Assembly: GCA_026989215.1 (NCBI GenBank)
Contig: JALSJV010000028.1
Location: forward strand, 1-32,272
Length of the DNA: 32,272 nucleotides
Direction: 5' to 3'
Source: Acidimicrobiia bacterium
Lineage (GTDB): Bacteria; Actinomycetota; Acidimicrobiia; Spongiisociales; ZC4RG35
Shown one piece after another: positions 8,374-18,399 of this stretch (the stretch's first letter is position 1; each line of letters opens with the position of its first letter). The position numbers and the translations under genes were made by a program. Below the pieces are notes generated by a model, which was not told the DNA's origin, ran no database searches, and worked only from the letters and a program-made list of their open reading frames with translations.

Positions 8374-8642
8374 CTCCGGTCCGCGACCCCGAGATCGACG
8401 ACCAGGACCTCACCGACGAGACCTGGAAGGTCGTGGTCTGGAACGATCCGGTGAACCTCATCGACTACGTCGCCTACGTGCTCCGCAAGCTCTTCGGCTA
8501 CTCGGAGCAGAAGGCGATGGAGCTCACGATGCGGGTGCACACGACCGGCCGGGCGATCGTCAGGGACGGTCCCCGCGAACAGGCCGAGATGGATTGCTAC
8601 CGCCTCCACCACCATGGCCTCTGGGCCACCCTCGAACGATGA
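8217..8642 (+). CDS. clpS: ATP-dependent Clp protease adaptor ClpS (alternative GTG starts at 8217, 8289, 8361)
   Basis: DETWKVVVWNDPVNLIDYVAYVLRKLFGYSEQKAMELTMRVHTTGRAIVRDGPREQAE; stop overlaps next gene start (ATGA). Confidence 0.9.
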   Translation: MTATISDVVHDRPQAVALEAGGGAVTVTISDVVHDRPQAVALEAEGGAVTATTPVRDPEIDDQDLTDETWKVVVWNDPVNLIDYVAYVLRKLFGYSEQKAMELTMRVHTTGRAIVRDGPREQAEMDCYRLHHHGLWATLER

Positions 8643-9094
8643 CCGGCCCGTTCCGTCGGCGGGGCGACCGGATCGAGATCCGACTCGCCGAGCACGAGAT
8701 CCAGTTCCTGAGCCAGCTCCCCCGCCTGTTGGAGACCGTCGGCGCGGTGTCGGGGGATCCGGCGGCCGACCGTCTCGACGTCCCCGCCTACCTCGACGAC
8801 CCGGAGGCGGAGGAGGAGTACCGCCGATGGATCCGAGGCGAGCTCGACGAGGCCAGGGCCGCCGATCGGTCCGCCTTCGTCGAGCTGGTGGAAGCCGCCC
8901 AGACGGGAACGTCGGCGTCGGAGCCCGAAGCAGAGGCCTTCCTGCGGGTGCTGGCGGAGGCTCGCCTCGTCCTCGCCGCTCGGATGGGGATCGAGGTCGA
9001 AGACGACTACGAGGGGCTTGCGGAGCCGGACGCCGCCGTTCTCGACTACCTGGGCGCCCTCCAGACCCTCCTGATCCGCGAGCTCTCGGCGTGA
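8639..9094 (+). CDS. DUF2017-like protein
   Basis: Acidic helical protein directly downstream of clpS in the arrangement typical of Actinobacteria; family named from recall, not searched. Confidence 0.7.
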   Translation: MTGPFRRRGDRIEIRLAEHEIQFLSQLPRLLETVGAVSGDPAADRLDVPAYLDDPEAEEEYRRWIRGELDEARAADRSAFVELVEAAQTGTSASEPEAEAFLRVLAEARLVLAARMGIEVEDDYEGLAEPDAAVLDYLGALQTLLIRELSA

Positions 9095-10254
9095 TCCGGG
9101 TCGAGATCGACGGCGTGGCCGCCGGGGGCGAGGGGGTGGGACGAGTCGGGGGGAAGGTGGTGTTCGTCGCCGGGGCGATCCCCGGAGATGTCGTCGTCGC
9201 CGAGACGGTCCTCGACCGGGGGCGTTGGGCGAGGGCCGAGGTCCGACGCCTCGTCGAACCGTCCGTCCACCGGATCGCCCCCCGTTGTCGCCACGTCGGC
9301 GTCTGCGGTGGATGCGACTGGCAGATGGTGCCCCGGGGGGTGCAGGCCCGCTGGAAGGCGGACATGGTGCGAGGTCAGCTCCGCCACCTCGGAGGTCTGG
9401 AGGACCCTCCCCTCGGCGGGGTCGAGCTGGTGGGCGACGACTTCGGATACCGGAACCGCATCGACCTCCGGAGCCTCTCGGGGCGACCGGCCTTCCATCG
9501 GGCCGGGAGTCGGGAGCTGGTGGCGTTGGAGGAATGCAGCATCGCGGTACCGGCGCTCCAGGATGTGCTGTCCAGGGTCGGGGAGCTCGGTGCGGTACGG
9601 CGGCTCACCCTCCGGGCGGGGATCGAGACGGGGGAGCTGGCCGCCTTCGTGACCGGCCACGCACCGCCGGGCGCCTCCACCCGTTGGGGAATCCCGGTCC
9701 ATCGGGGTGATCGGGGCCACCTCCACGAGGAGGTGGCGGGCAGGCGGTTCCGCATCACCGGTCGGGCCTTCTTCCAGGTGAACACCGCCGGGGCCGAGCG
9801 TCTCTGCGAGCTCGTCGCCGACGGGGTGGGATCCGGACGGCGGATGCTCGACCTCTACGCCGGAGGGGGGCTCTTCGCCCTCACCGCCGGTGGCCGATTC
9901 GAGACGGTGACGGCCGTCGAACGTGACCGGAGGGCCGTCGCCGACCTCCTCCACAACGCAGGCGGCGAGGTGGAGGTGGTCTCGGCTCCGGCGGTGACGG
10001 CGACGGCTCGTCTCGACGGGGACTGGGACGCGGTGGTGGTCGACCCGCCCCGAGGTGGGCTGGAGCGGGAGGTCGCGGATGCGCTGGCCGCCTGGCGGCC
10101 TCCCGTCCTGGTCTACGTGTCGTGTGACCCGGCCTCCCTCGCCCGCGACGTGCGTCGCCTCGTCGACGCCGGGATGACCCTCGAGGAGGTGCGAATCGTC
10201 GACATGTTCCCCCAGACCTGGCATGTGGAGACGGTGGCGCGGTTCCGAGGGTGA
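9091..10254 (+). CDS. TrmA/RumA-family class I SAM-dependent RNA methyltransferase
   Basis: N-terminal TRAM-like domain, CRHVGVCGGCDWQ Fe-S motif, FFQVNTAGAERL, DLYAGGGLFAL, VVVDPPRGGL, VYVSCDPASLARD. Confidence 0.9.
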   Translation: MIRVEIDGVAAGGEGVGRVGGKVVFVAGAIPGDVVVAETVLDRGRWARAEVRRLVEPSVHRIAPRCRHVGVCGGCDWQMVPRGVQARWKADMVRGQLRHLGGLEDPPLGGVELVGDDFGYRNRIDLRSLSGRPAFHRAGSRELVALEECSIAVPALQDVLSRVGELGAVRRLTLRAGIETGELAAFVTGHAPPGASTRWGIPVHRGDRGHLHEEVAGRRFRITGRAFFQVNTAGAERLCELVADGVGSGRRMLDLYAGGGLFALTAGGRFETVTAVERDRRAVADLLHNAGGEVEVVSAPAVTATARLDGDWDAVVVDPPRGGLEREVADALAAWRPPVLVYVSCDPASLARDVRRLVDAGMTLEEVRIVDMFPQTWHVETVARFRG

Positions 10255-10294
10255 GCCTCCTCCCGCGGCTGGGATCATCCCGACGCCGTCGCCG

Positions 10295-10311
10295 TGAACA
10301 TTCCCTGAACA
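10295..10311. promoter_or_regulatory. 11-bp-spaced direct repeat TGAACA-N5-TGAACA (reverse complement TGTTCA-N5-TGTTCA), candidate OmpR/PhoP-type box
   Basis: gccgtgaacattccctgaacaccc, about 37 bp upstream of TACCAT at 10348-10353. Confidence 0.45.
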
Positions 10312-10361
10312 CCCCCGGGAACCCCGTACGCATCCGGAGCCGCTCCGTACCATGGGTGACG

Positions 10362-11063
10362 ATGGCCTCCCGACGCGGTCGTGACCCCCGAGTGCTCGTC
10401 GTCGACGACGAGCCGGTCGTGCGCGAGGTCGTGACCGCCTATCTGCGGCGGGACGGCCTCGTGGTCGACGAGGCCGCCGACGGACCGACCGCCCTGGAGC
10501 TCGTGGAGACGTTCCGACCGGACCTCGTGGTCCTCGACGTGATGCTGCCCGGCGTCGACGGCTTCAGCATCCTCCAACGGCTGCGGCGCGACGGTGACAT
10601 CCCGGTGATCCTGCTCACGGCGCGGGCCGAGGAGCCCGACCGGGTGTTGGGGCTGGAACTGGGCGCGGACGATTACGTCGTCAAACCCTTCTCGCCCCGG
10701 GAACTGGCGGCCCGGGTCCGGACCGTGCTCCGCCGATCGGAGGGGCCCGCGCCCGTCGCCGAGCGTCTCGAGTTCGGCGAGCTCGTCATCGACACCGCCA
10801 CCAGGGAGGTGGTGGTCGCCGGCCGATCGGTCTCGCTCACCGCCCGAGAGTTCGACCTCCTCGCTTTCCTCGCCGCCAGCCCCCGCCGGGTGTATTCCCG
10901 GGCCCAGCTTCTCGAGCAGGTCTGGGACTCGTCGGCGGAGTGGCAGGACCCGTCGACGGTCACCGTGCACGTGCGGCGGGTGAGATCCAAGATCGAGGAC
11001 GACCCGGAGCGGCCTCGCTGGATCACGACCGTGTGGGGCGTCGGATATCGTTTCGAGCCATGA
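10362..11063 (+). CDS. OmpR/PhoB-family response regulator
   Basis: VLVVDDEPVVREVV, LVVLDVMLPGVDGF, ILLTARAEE, VKPFSPREL, C-terminal winged helix [10 protein letters not shown]. Confidence 0.95.
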   Translation: MASRRGRDPRVLVVDDEPVVREVVTAYLRRDGLVVDEAADGPTALELVETFRPDLVVLDVMLPGVDGFSILQRLRRDGDIPVILLTARAEEPDRVLGLELGADDYVVKPFSPRELAARVRTVLRRSEGPAPVAERLEFGELVIDTATREVVVAGRSVSLTAREFDLLAFLAASPRRVYSRAQLLEQVWDSSAEWQDPSTVTVHVRRVRSKIEDDPERPRWITTVWGVGYRFEP

Positions 11064-12265
11064 GGCGGCTCTGGGCCTTCGCCGCCGCCGTCGCCCTCGG
11101 ACTGGCGATCTTCGAGGTGGCGATGCGCCCTTCGGCGTCGGACCGGGCTCGGCTCGCCCTCGTCTTCGCCCTCATGGGCGGGGCGGCGGCCACCGCCGCC
11201 TGGTGGATCCCTCAGCGGGCACGACGGTCCAGGTCGATTCGCCGAACCGTCGCTCTCCTCACCCTCGCGGCTCCGGTGATCGTGGCGGTGGGACTCGCCG
11301 CCGCCGCCGGTCAGATGTTCCTGTCGCCCCACGACCTCGGTCTGACCCTGGTCGTGCTCGCCTTCGGCCTCGCCGCCGGGGTCGCCTTCGCCCTCGCCGT
11401 CGCCGGGCCGTGGACCGAGGACCTCGCCCGGATCACGACCGTGGCCGAGCAGGTCGCGGCCGGTGACCTGGGAGCCCGTACCGCCGTCGAACGGTCCGAC
11501 GAGGTGGGCCGTCTGGCGGAGGCGGTCGACCGCATGGCCCGATCCCTGGAGGCGGCGGAACGCGAACGACGAGACGCCGAGGAAGCCCGCCGGAGGTTCC
11601 TGGTGGCGGTCGGCCACGACCTGCGCACCCCTCTGGCGGCGATTCGCGCCGCGCTCGAAGGGATCGCCGATGGCGTCGTCGAAGATCCCGGAAGGTTGGT
11701 GGAGGTGATGGCGCGGGACGTCGCCGCCCTCTCCCGCCTCGTCGACGACCTGTTCCTCCTGGCGCGCATCGACTCCGGAGACGTGTTCTTCGAGCCGGGG
11801 ACCGTCGACCTCCGGGAGGTGGCCGACGAGGCGATCGAGCTGCTCGGCCCGCTCGCCGCCCTCCGCTCGGTCACCCTCCGGTTGGCAGCCGACCGACCGG
11901 TGGTGGTGTCGTCTGGGCCGGAGGCCCTCGGTCGGGTGGTTCGAAACCTGGTCGACAACGCGATCCGCCATGCGCCGGCGGGCACCGAGGTGGTGGTGTG
12001 CGTCGCCGACGACGACGGCCCGTCGGTGGTGGTGCGAGACGCCGGACCCGGCTTCGACCCCGCCTTCGTCCCCCACGCCTTCGAACGCTTCACCCGCTCC
12101 GACGACGCCCGTCGGCGGGACACCGGCGGGGCCGGTCTCGGGCTCGCCATCGCCAAAGGCTTCGTCGAGGCGCTGGGAGGGGAGATCTGGGCGCGGCCCG
12201 GGCCGGGAGGTGAGGTCGGCTTCCGACTGGGCGAGACCGTCGGGCCCGAGCGCTCCGCATGGTGA
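11060..12265 (+). CDS. Sensor histidine kinase (HAMP, HisKA, HATPase)
   Basis: Two TM segments, [62 protein letters not shown] overlap with response regulator. Confidence 0.95.
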   Translation: MRRLWAFAAAVALGLAIFEVAMRPSASDRARLALVFALMGGAAATAAWWIPQRARRSRSIRRTVALLTLAAPVIVAVGLAAAAGQMFLSPHDLGLTLVVLAFGLAAGVAFALAVAGPWTEDLARITTVAEQVAAGDLGARTAVERSDEVGRLAEAVDRMARSLEAAERERRDAEEARRRFLVAVGHDLRTPLAAIRAALEGIADGVVEDPGRLVEVMARDVAALSRLVDDLFLLARIDSGDVFFEPGTVDLREVADEAIELLGPLAALRSVTLRLAADRPVVVSSGPEALGRVVRNLVDNAIRHAPAGTEVVVCVADDDGPSVVVRDAGPGFDPAFVPHAFERFTRSDDARRRDTGGAGLGLAIAKGFVEALGGEIWARPGPGGEVGFRLGETVGPERSAW

Positions 12266-12380
12266 CCGTCGACGTTCCGTCGCGTTGGCCGCCGATGGTC
12301 AGAAATCCCCCCGTCTGGGCGGCACACGATCTCGACCGCTGATAGGTTCGGACCGAAGCGTCGAGTCGAGGAGGTTCGGA

Positions 12381-12884
12381 TTGCAGATTCGCATGAACGT
12401 CAACGGCGAACCGGTGAGCGCCGACGTCGAACCGAGGACCCTGCTGGTGCACTTCCTCCGCGACGACCTCGGTCTCACCGGGACCCACATCGGCTGTGAG
12501 ACCTCCTACTGCGGTGCGTGCACGGTGATCGTGGACGGCCGGACCGTGAAGTCCTGCACCATGCTGGCGGTCCAGGCCGACGGCTCCGACGTCACGACGA
12601 TCGAAGGCCTCGCCGCCGACGGAGAGCTCCATCCGGTCCAGGAGGGATTCTGGGAGCGGCACGGTCTGCAGTGCGGCTACTGCACCCCGGGCATGATCAT
12701 GTCCGCCGTCGGGCTGCTCACCGAGAATCCGAACCCCTCCGAAGAGGAGATCCGCCACGGGATCGAAGGCAACATCTGTCGCTGCACCGGCTACCACAAC
12801 ATCGTCCGCGCGATCGAGTACGCAGCGGCGAAGATGCGCGGTGAAGCCCCCGCCCCGGCCGAATGGGAGGAGGTGACGGCATGA
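12381..12884 (+). CDS. coxS: CO dehydrogenase-like small subunit, 2x[2Fe-2S] (TTG start, or ATG 12393)
   Basis: [50 protein letters not shown] upstream. Confidence 0.92.
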   Translation: MQIRMNVNGEPVSADVEPRTLLVHFLRDDLGLTGTHIGCETSYCGACTVIVDGRTVKSCTMLAVQADGSDVTTIEGLAADGELHPVQEGFWERHGLQCGYCTPGMIMSAVGLLTENPNPSEEEIRHGIEGNICRCTGYHNIVRAIEYAAAKMRGEAPAPAEWEEVTA

Positions 12885-15265
12885 GTACCACGAGCGTGCT
12901 CGGCGGCGTCGTCAAGCGGAGGGAGGATCCGGCCCTCATCCAGGGAACCGGCCTCTACGTCGACGACATCAAGCTGCCCGGGATGCTGTATGTCGCCTTC
13001 GTCCGCAGCCCCTTCGCCCACGCCCGGATCACGTCGATCGACGCCTCCGCAGCCCTGGCGATGGAGGGGGTCGAGGCCGTCTACACCATCGACGACGTTC
13101 GACATCTGGGGCCGGTCCTCGCCCAGGTGCCCATCGGCAAGGTACGTCCCCTCCTCGCCGACGGGGTCGTCAACCACGTCGGTGAGGCGGTGGCGATGGT
13201 GGTCGCCACCGACCGCTACCTCGCACGCGACGCCGCCGACGCCGTGGAGGTGGACTACGAGCCGCTCCCGGTCGTCGTCGACCTGAAGGAGGCCGCCACC
13301 GATGCGGTGAAGGTCCACGAGGATCTGGAGTCGAACATCCTCATGACGTGGGAGGCCGGGCCCTTCGGGGACCCGGACGCCATGGCCGAGACCCAGCGGA
13401 AGATCGCCGAGGCCAAGGCCCGTGACGACACCGTCGTCGTCTCCATCGAGGCCGTGAACCAGCGCCTCATCGGCACGGCGATCGAGCCCCGGGCGGTGCT
13501 CGCCGACTGGAACCCCGGATACGGTCGGTTCACCGTCTACTCGTCGACGCAGATCCCCCACGCCCTCGCCGGGGCCATCGCCAAGACCTTCGGGATCACC
13601 TACAACGACGTCCACGTCGTCGCCCCCGAGGTGGGTGGGGGCTTCGGGCTGAAGCTCAACATCTACAACGACGAGATCCTGGTGGCCTTCGCCTCCCAGA
13701 GGCTCGGCCGTCCGGTGAAGTACACCGAGAGCCGGCGGGAATCCCCCAACTCGACCATCCAGGGCCGAGGGTGGATCGCCACGGCGACGCTGGTCGGCAC
13801 CCGGGACGGGGAGATCCTCGGATACGAGCTCCACGGTCTGTGCGACATGGGCGCGTACAGCCAGAACTTCACGGTCGCGATCCCCTTCCTGGGCGTGTTC
13901 GTGGCGTCGGGTCAGTACAAGTTCCCGACCCACGTGAAGCTGGACTGCGTCGCCACCCACACGATGACCACCGACGCCTACCGCGGCGCCGGGCGTCCCG
14001 AGGCGATGTACTACCTGGAGCGGGTCATCGACGCCTACGCCCGGAAGATCGGGATGGATCCGGCGGAGGTCCGTCGCAAGAACTACATCCCCGCCGACGC
14101 CTTCCCGGCCGCGGTCTCCCCGGTCGGGTTCGCCATGGACACCGGCGACTACGACAAGGCGCTGGATGCCCTGGTCGAGAGCGACGGGTACCGGCAGATG
14201 CTGGCCGACCGCGACCGGATGCGGGCCGAGGGGAAGCTGGTCGGCGTGGGTCTCAGCACCTACGTCGAGGTGTGTGGGTTCGGACCCTCGGGCCTGGTGG
14301 ACCTCGGATTCTCCTGGTCCGAGTACGGCGCGCCGGCGGCCTTCAGCGGGACCGGGCTCGTCCGGGTCAACCCCGACTCGACGGTGACGGTCGTCATCGG
14401 GACGGGCCCGTCCGGTCAAGGCCATCAGACCACCTGGAGCCAGATCGTCTCCGACCAGCTCGGCATCCCGATGGAACGGATCAGGGTGATCCACGGCGAC
14501 TCCGAGGAGTCCCCCTTCGGGATCGGCACCTTCGGGTCCCGCTCGGCGGCGGTGGACGGCAGCGCCACCTTCGAGGCCGCGCAGAAGGTGCGGGCGAAGG
14601 CGGCGAAGATCGCAGCCCACCTGCTGGAGGCCTCCGAGGAGGACATCCAGTTCGCCGACGGCGGAGCCTTCGTGGCGGGCTCGCCCGACAAGACGGTGAG
14701 CTGGGAGGAGATCGCGACCGTCGCCTACCAGCCGCACCGCCTCCCCGAGGGGATGGAGGGAGGCCTCGAAGCCCACTCCATCTTCAGCCCCGCCAACGCC
14801 ACCTGGCCCTTCGGTGCCCACGCCGCCATGGTGGAGGTCGACGCCGACACCGGTGACGTCCGGCTCCTCCGGTACATCACCGTGGACGACTGCGGCAACG
14901 TCATCAACCCGATGATCGTCGACGGTCAGATCCACGGCGGGCTGGCGCAGGGGATCGGGCAGGCGATGTTCGAAGAAGCCGTGTACGACGCGGACGGGAA
15001 CCTGCTGACGGGTTCGCTGCTCGACTACGTCCTGCCGACCGCCGCCGACCTGCCGTCCTTCGAGCTGCATCGGACGGTCACCCCGTCCGACATCAACCCC
15101 CTGGGGGTGAAGGGCATCGGCGAGGCGGGCACCATCGGGTCGGCCCAGACGATCGTCAACGCCGTCGTCGACGCGTTGGAGTCCCTCGGGGTCACCCACG
15201 TCGACATGCCCCTGAGACCCAAACGGGTGTGGCAGGCGATCCAGGACGCGAAGGGAGGAAACTGA
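12881..15265 (+). CDS. coxL: Molybdopterin-binding large subunit, form II CO dehydrogenase-like / xanthine oxidase family
   Basis: [72 protein letters not shown]; overlaps coxS by ATGA. Confidence 0.9.
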   Translation: MSTTSVLGGVVKRREDPALIQGTGLYVDDIKLPGMLYVAFVRSPFAHARITSIDASAALAMEGVEAVYTIDDVRHLGPVLAQVPIGKVRPLLADGVVNHVGEAVAMVVATDRYLARDAADAVEVDYEPLPVVVDLKEAATDAVKVHEDLESNILMTWEAGPFGDPDAMAETQRKIAEAKARDDTVVVSIEAVNQRLIGTAIEPRAVLADWNPGYGRFTVYSSTQIPHALAGAIAKTFGITYNDVHVVAPEVGGGFGLKLNIYNDEILVAFASQRLGRPVKYTESRRESPNSTIQGRGWIATATLVGTRDGEILGYELHGLCDMGAYSQNFTVAIPFLGVFVASGQYKFPTHVKLDCVATHTMTTDAYRGAGRPEAMYYLERVIDAYARKIGMDPAEVRRKNYIPADAFPAAVSPVGFAMDTGDYDKALDALVESDGYRQMLADRDRMRAEGKLVGVGLSTYVEVCGFGPSGLVDLGFSWSEYGAPAAFSGTGLVRVNPDSTVTVVIGTGPSGQGHQTTWSQIVSDQLGIPMERIRVIHGDSEESPFGIGTFGSRSAAVDGSATFEAAQKVRAKAAKIAAHLLEASEEDIQFADGGAFVAGSPDKTVSWEEIATVAYQPHRLPEGMEGGLEAHSIFSPANATWPFGAHAAMVEVDADTGDVRLLRYITVDDCGNVINPMIVDGQIHGGLAQGIGQAMFEEAVYDADGNLLTGSLLDYVLPTAADLPSFELHRTVTPSDINPLGVKGIGEAGTIGSAQTIVNAVVDALESLGVTHVDMPLRPKRVWQAIQDAKGGN

Positions 15266-16113
15266 TGTTCCCCAGGTCCTTCGAGTACGTGGCGCCCGCC
15301 GACCTGGCGGAGGCCGCCGAAGCGCTCGCATCCGCCGAGTTCGCCAAGGTGATGTCCGGTGGGATGAGCCTCATCCCGATGATGAAGCTGCGGCTGCTGT
15401 CCCCCGACCTGGTGGTGGACATCGGGAGGATCCCGGGCCTCGACCAGATCGAGGACCGGGGCGACGCCATCGCCATCGGTGCCCTGGTGCGGCACGCCCA
15501 GACGGCCGCCTCCGACGCCGTTCCGGCGGCGCTGCGGACGGCCGCCGCCTGGACCGGCGACGCCCAGGTTCGCAACCGGGGCACCACGGTGGGCTCGGTC
15601 GCCCACGCGGACATCGCCGCCGACCAGCCCGCCGCCGTCCTGGCCCTGGGCGCGACGATGGTCGCCCGTTCGGCGTCGGGAACCCGGGAGATCGCCGCCG
15701 CCGACTTCTTCGTCGACGCCCTCACCACGGCGCTGGAGCCGGGTGAGATCCTGGCCGAGATCCGGATCCCGAAGGCGGGAGGAGGATCGGCCTACGAGAA
15801 GCTGGGTCGTCGCGGTGGGCACACCGACTATGCGGTGGCAGGCGCCGCCGCCTGGGTCCAGCGGTCCAACGGCTCGATCTCGGACTGCCGGGTGGCGCTC
15901 ACCGGTGTCGGCACCAAGCCCACCCTGGCGGAAGGGGTCGCCGAGGCGCTGATCGGGACGGACGGCTCCCCGGCGGCGGTCGAAGCGGCCGCGGCCCGGG
16001 CGACCGAGGGCGTGACCCTCTTGGAGGATCTCTACGGGTCCGAGGAGTACAAGGCCCACCTGGCCAAGGTGATGACGGCGCGCGCCCTCACCCAGGCGAT
16101 CGCCGACGCTTGA
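15265..16113 (+). CDS. coxM: FAD-binding medium subunit, CO dehydrogenase-like
   Basis: FEYVAPADLAEAAEALAS, VMSGGMSLIPMMKLRLL, TWTGDAQVRNRGTTVGSVAHAD-type FAD_binding_5 motifs; TGATG overlap with coxL. Confidence 0.92.
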   Translation: MFPRSFEYVAPADLAEAAEALASAEFAKVMSGGMSLIPMMKLRLLSPDLVVDIGRIPGLDQIEDRGDAIAIGALVRHAQTAASDAVPAALRTAAAWTGDAQVRNRGTTVGSVAHADIAADQPAAVLALGATMVARSASGTREIAAADFFVDALTTALEPGEILAEIRIPKAGGGSAYEKLGRRGGHTDYAVAGAAAWVQRSNGSISDCRVALTGVGTKPTLAEGVAEALIGTDGSPAAVEAAAARATEGVTLLEDLYGSEEYKAHLAKVMTARALTQAIADA

Positions 16114-16134
16114 CCGCGGGCGGAGGGAAGAGAG

Positions 16135-16172
16135 GACCTTCGGGGAGCCGCGACGGCGGCTCCCCGAAGGTC
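16135..16172. terminator. Strong hairpin, 17-bp perfect stem, GACG loop
   Basis: GACCTTCGGGGAGCCGC-GACG-GCGGCTCCCCGAAGGTC between coxM and the MoxR gene; no T-tract. Confidence 0.75.
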
Positions 16173-16214
16173 GTCCGGGGCCGGGATCCGGCCGGATTGG
16201 AGGCGACTCATCCC

Positions 16215-16220
16215 TAGAGT
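16215..16220 (+). promoter_or_regulatory. Candidate -10 box TAGAGT for a leaderless MoxR-operon transcript
   Basis: 7 nt upstream of GTG 16228, just after the 16135-16172 hairpin. Confidence 0.45.
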
Positions 16221-16227
16221 GTCGAGG

Positions 16228-17106
16228 GTGCATTCCGTCGAAGCAGTGCTCGAAGCGTTCGCCGATCGGCAGTACGTCGCCGATCGGAGCCTCGGGGTGT
16301 CGGTGTACCTGGCGCTGGAGCTGGGTCGCCCCCTCTTCCTCGAGGGTGAGGCGGGGGTCGGCAAGACCGAGGTGGCCAAGGTGTTGGCGGCGGTCCTCGG
16401 CTCGGAGCTGATCCGGCTCCAGTGTTACGAAGGGCTCGACGTCAACCACGCCCTCTACGAGTGGGACTACGCCCGCCAGATGCTGGCGATTCGGATCATC
16501 GAGGCTCGGGGCGAGGGGAGCCACGCCCAGGTGGCCGACATCATGAGCCGTGACTACCTGATCCCCCGGCCGCTTCTCCAGGCGGTGGAGGCGGCCGCCG
16601 AAGGCAACCGCCCCGTCCTCCTGATCGACGAGCTCGACCGCGCCGACGAAGAGTTCGAGGCCTACCTCCTCGAGCTCCTGTCCGACTTCCAGGTCACCAT
16701 CCCCGAGATCGGCACCATCGCCGCCAAGGAGCCGCCTGTGGTGGTGATCACCTCCAACCGGACTCGGGAGATCCACGACGCCCTCAAGCGGCGCTGCATC
16801 TATCACTGGGTCGACTACCCGGATTTCGATCGCGAGGTCGAGATCATCACCACGAAGATCCCCGACATGGACGAGCGCCTGGCCAGACAGATCGCCGCCG
16901 CCATGCAGACGCTCCGCTCCCTCGAGCTCTTCAAGCCCCCCGGTGTGGCCGAGACCCTGGACTGGGCGAAGGCGCTGCGAGTCCTCGGATCGAGGACGCT
17001 GGACGCGGCGTCGGTGGAGGACACCCTGGGAGTGGTGCTCAAGTATCGAGAAGACGTCGAACGGGTGCTGGAGCTGGGACCGGACCGAGTCGCCGGCGGC
17101 GAATGA
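16228..17106 (+). CDS. coxD: MoxR-family AAA+ ATPase (CoxD-like)
   Basis: LFLEGEAGVGKTEVAKVLA (Walker A), PVLLIDELDRADEEFEAYLLELLSDFQVTIPE (Walker B), ITSNRTREIHDALKRRC. Confidence 0.9.
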   Translation: MHSVEAVLEAFADRQYVADRSLGVSVYLALELGRPLFLEGEAGVGKTEVAKVLAAVLGSELIRLQCYEGLDVNHALYEWDYARQMLAIRIIEARGEGSHAQVADIMSRDYLIPRPLLQAVEAAAEGNRPVLLIDELDRADEEFEAYLLELLSDFQVTIPEIGTIAAKEPPVVVITSNRTREIHDALKRRCIYHWVDYPDFDREVEIITTKIPDMDERLARQIAAAMQTLRSLELFKPPGVAETLDWAKALRVLGSRTLDAASVEDTLGVVLKYREDVERVLELGPDRVAGGE

Positions 17107-18326
17107 GGCTCTTGGTCGCGGCGTTGACGGCGCTGGCGGTCCTCTCCCCGACGGTGTCGGTGGGAGCTCGGGCCGTCACCGACGGGGCGATCGTCGTCTC
17201 CGAGGTCGGTGGGTTGAGCGAGGAGACCATCGACGGCGTCCGTGAGGCGGCCCGCCTCGTCGATGCGAGCTGGACGATCGTCCATCGGGGGACGCTGCGC
17301 CTCCTCGGGGTGCGGAGAGGGGCCGAGCCGGTGCAGATCCCCCCTCCGGGGATGGGGTACCCCATGGTGGTCGCGGCGATCGACCCGGTGGCTGGGCGGC
17401 CGTTGCTGGGCGGTGAGCTCGCCGAGGTGCTGGCGGCGGGATCCGCCGCGATGGGGGAGCGCACGGCGGCGCTGCGGGGGGCGGCGGTGGGAGACACGAT
17501 CACCCTGGAGGGCTGGAACGGGGCGGAGCTCGACCTGGTGGTGGGGGCGCTCGTCCCCGACGCCGAGCTCTCCTGGGACGAGATCCTCGTCGGGAGCGAC
17601 GTCGCTGAATCCCTCGGGCTGGAGCGTCCGGCGACGGCGCTGCTGTGGGGGTATCCCGACGAGGGGGTGGCGGCCTTCGCGGTGCGCCAGCTGATCCCGA
17701 AGACCGGTACCCGGGTCTCGACTCCGGCTGCCCCCGTCGAGCTGGAGGACTGGGTGTTGCCGCCGGTGATGGTGAAGGAGCGCTTCGGAGAGTTCGCCTT
17801 CCGGCCGTCGGGTCGGGGAGATCGGATCGTGATCGACCAGGCGTGGCGGCAGGCCAACATCGTCACCCTGGAGTACCCGATCATCGGCCGCTTCCCGTGT
17901 CATCGTGCCGTCGCCCCCTATCTGCGGGCGGCCCTCGACGAGCTCGAGGCGCTGAACCTCGACTGGATGATCGACCGGGATGACTTCCAACGGGCGGGAG
18001 GGTGTTTCAACCCTCGTCTGATCCGGGGCGGCGGGGATCGCGGGTTCGCCCTCTCTCGACACGCCTGGGGGATCGCCGTCGACATCAACCCGTCCATGAA
18101 CCCGTATGGGGGACCGGTGCGGCTCGACGAGCGGGTCGGGGACGTGTTCCGGCGCTGGGGATTCGCCTGGGGCGCGGGGTGGACGGTCCCCGACGGAATG
18201 CATTTCGAGTGGCAGCAGATCCGACTCTCCCGAGAGGGCTGTTCGGACCTGGGATTGGCCCGTTCGGCCCAAGCAGATGGTCTGTGGGAGGTGTACCCTC
18301 GGAAGGGCAGATGCGGAACGGGGTGA
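17103..18326 (+). CDS. Secreted M15-family D-Ala-D-Ala carboxypeptidase-like protein
   Basis: Signal peptide; GFALSRHAWGIAVDINPSMNPYGG, WGFAWGAGWTVPDGMHFEWQQ zinc-binding motifs; ATGA overlap with MoxR gene. Confidence 0.8.
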   Translation: MRLLVAALTALAVLSPTVSVGARAVTDGAIVVSEVGGLSEETIDGVREAARLVDASWTIVHRGTLRLLGVRRGAEPVQIPPPGMGYPMVVAAIDPVAGRPLLGGELAEVLAAGSAAMGERTAALRGAAVGDTITLEGWNGAELDLVVGALVPDAELSWDEILVGSDVAESLGLERPATALLWGYPDEGVAAFAVRQLIPKTGTRVSTPAAPVELEDWVLPPVMVKERFGEFAFRPSGRGDRIVIDQAWRQANIVTLEYPIIGRFPCHRAVAPYLRAALDELEALNLDWMIDRDDFQRAGGCFNPRLIRGGGDRGFALSRHAWGIAVDINPSMNPYGGPVRLDERVGDVFRRWGFAWGAGWTVPDGMHFEWQQIRLSREGCSDLGLARSAQADGLWEVYPRKGRCGTG

Positions 18327-18399
18327 CACCGCAGAGGTCCACCGTCGATTCCCCCGACCGCGTGCGTCGGTCCTTCTTCCTACGACTTGGGGAGGTTGT

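Noticed and set aside
12791-15331. 846-aa minus-strand ORF opposite coxL
   Set aside because: Shadow ORF in high-GC DNA; Asp/Gly/Val/His-rich low-information translation, while the plus strand has clear CoxL motifs
15025-16806. 593-aa minus-strand ORF spanning coxM and MoxR region
   Set aside because: Crosses two well-supported opposite-strand genes and the intergenic hairpin; no recognisable motifs
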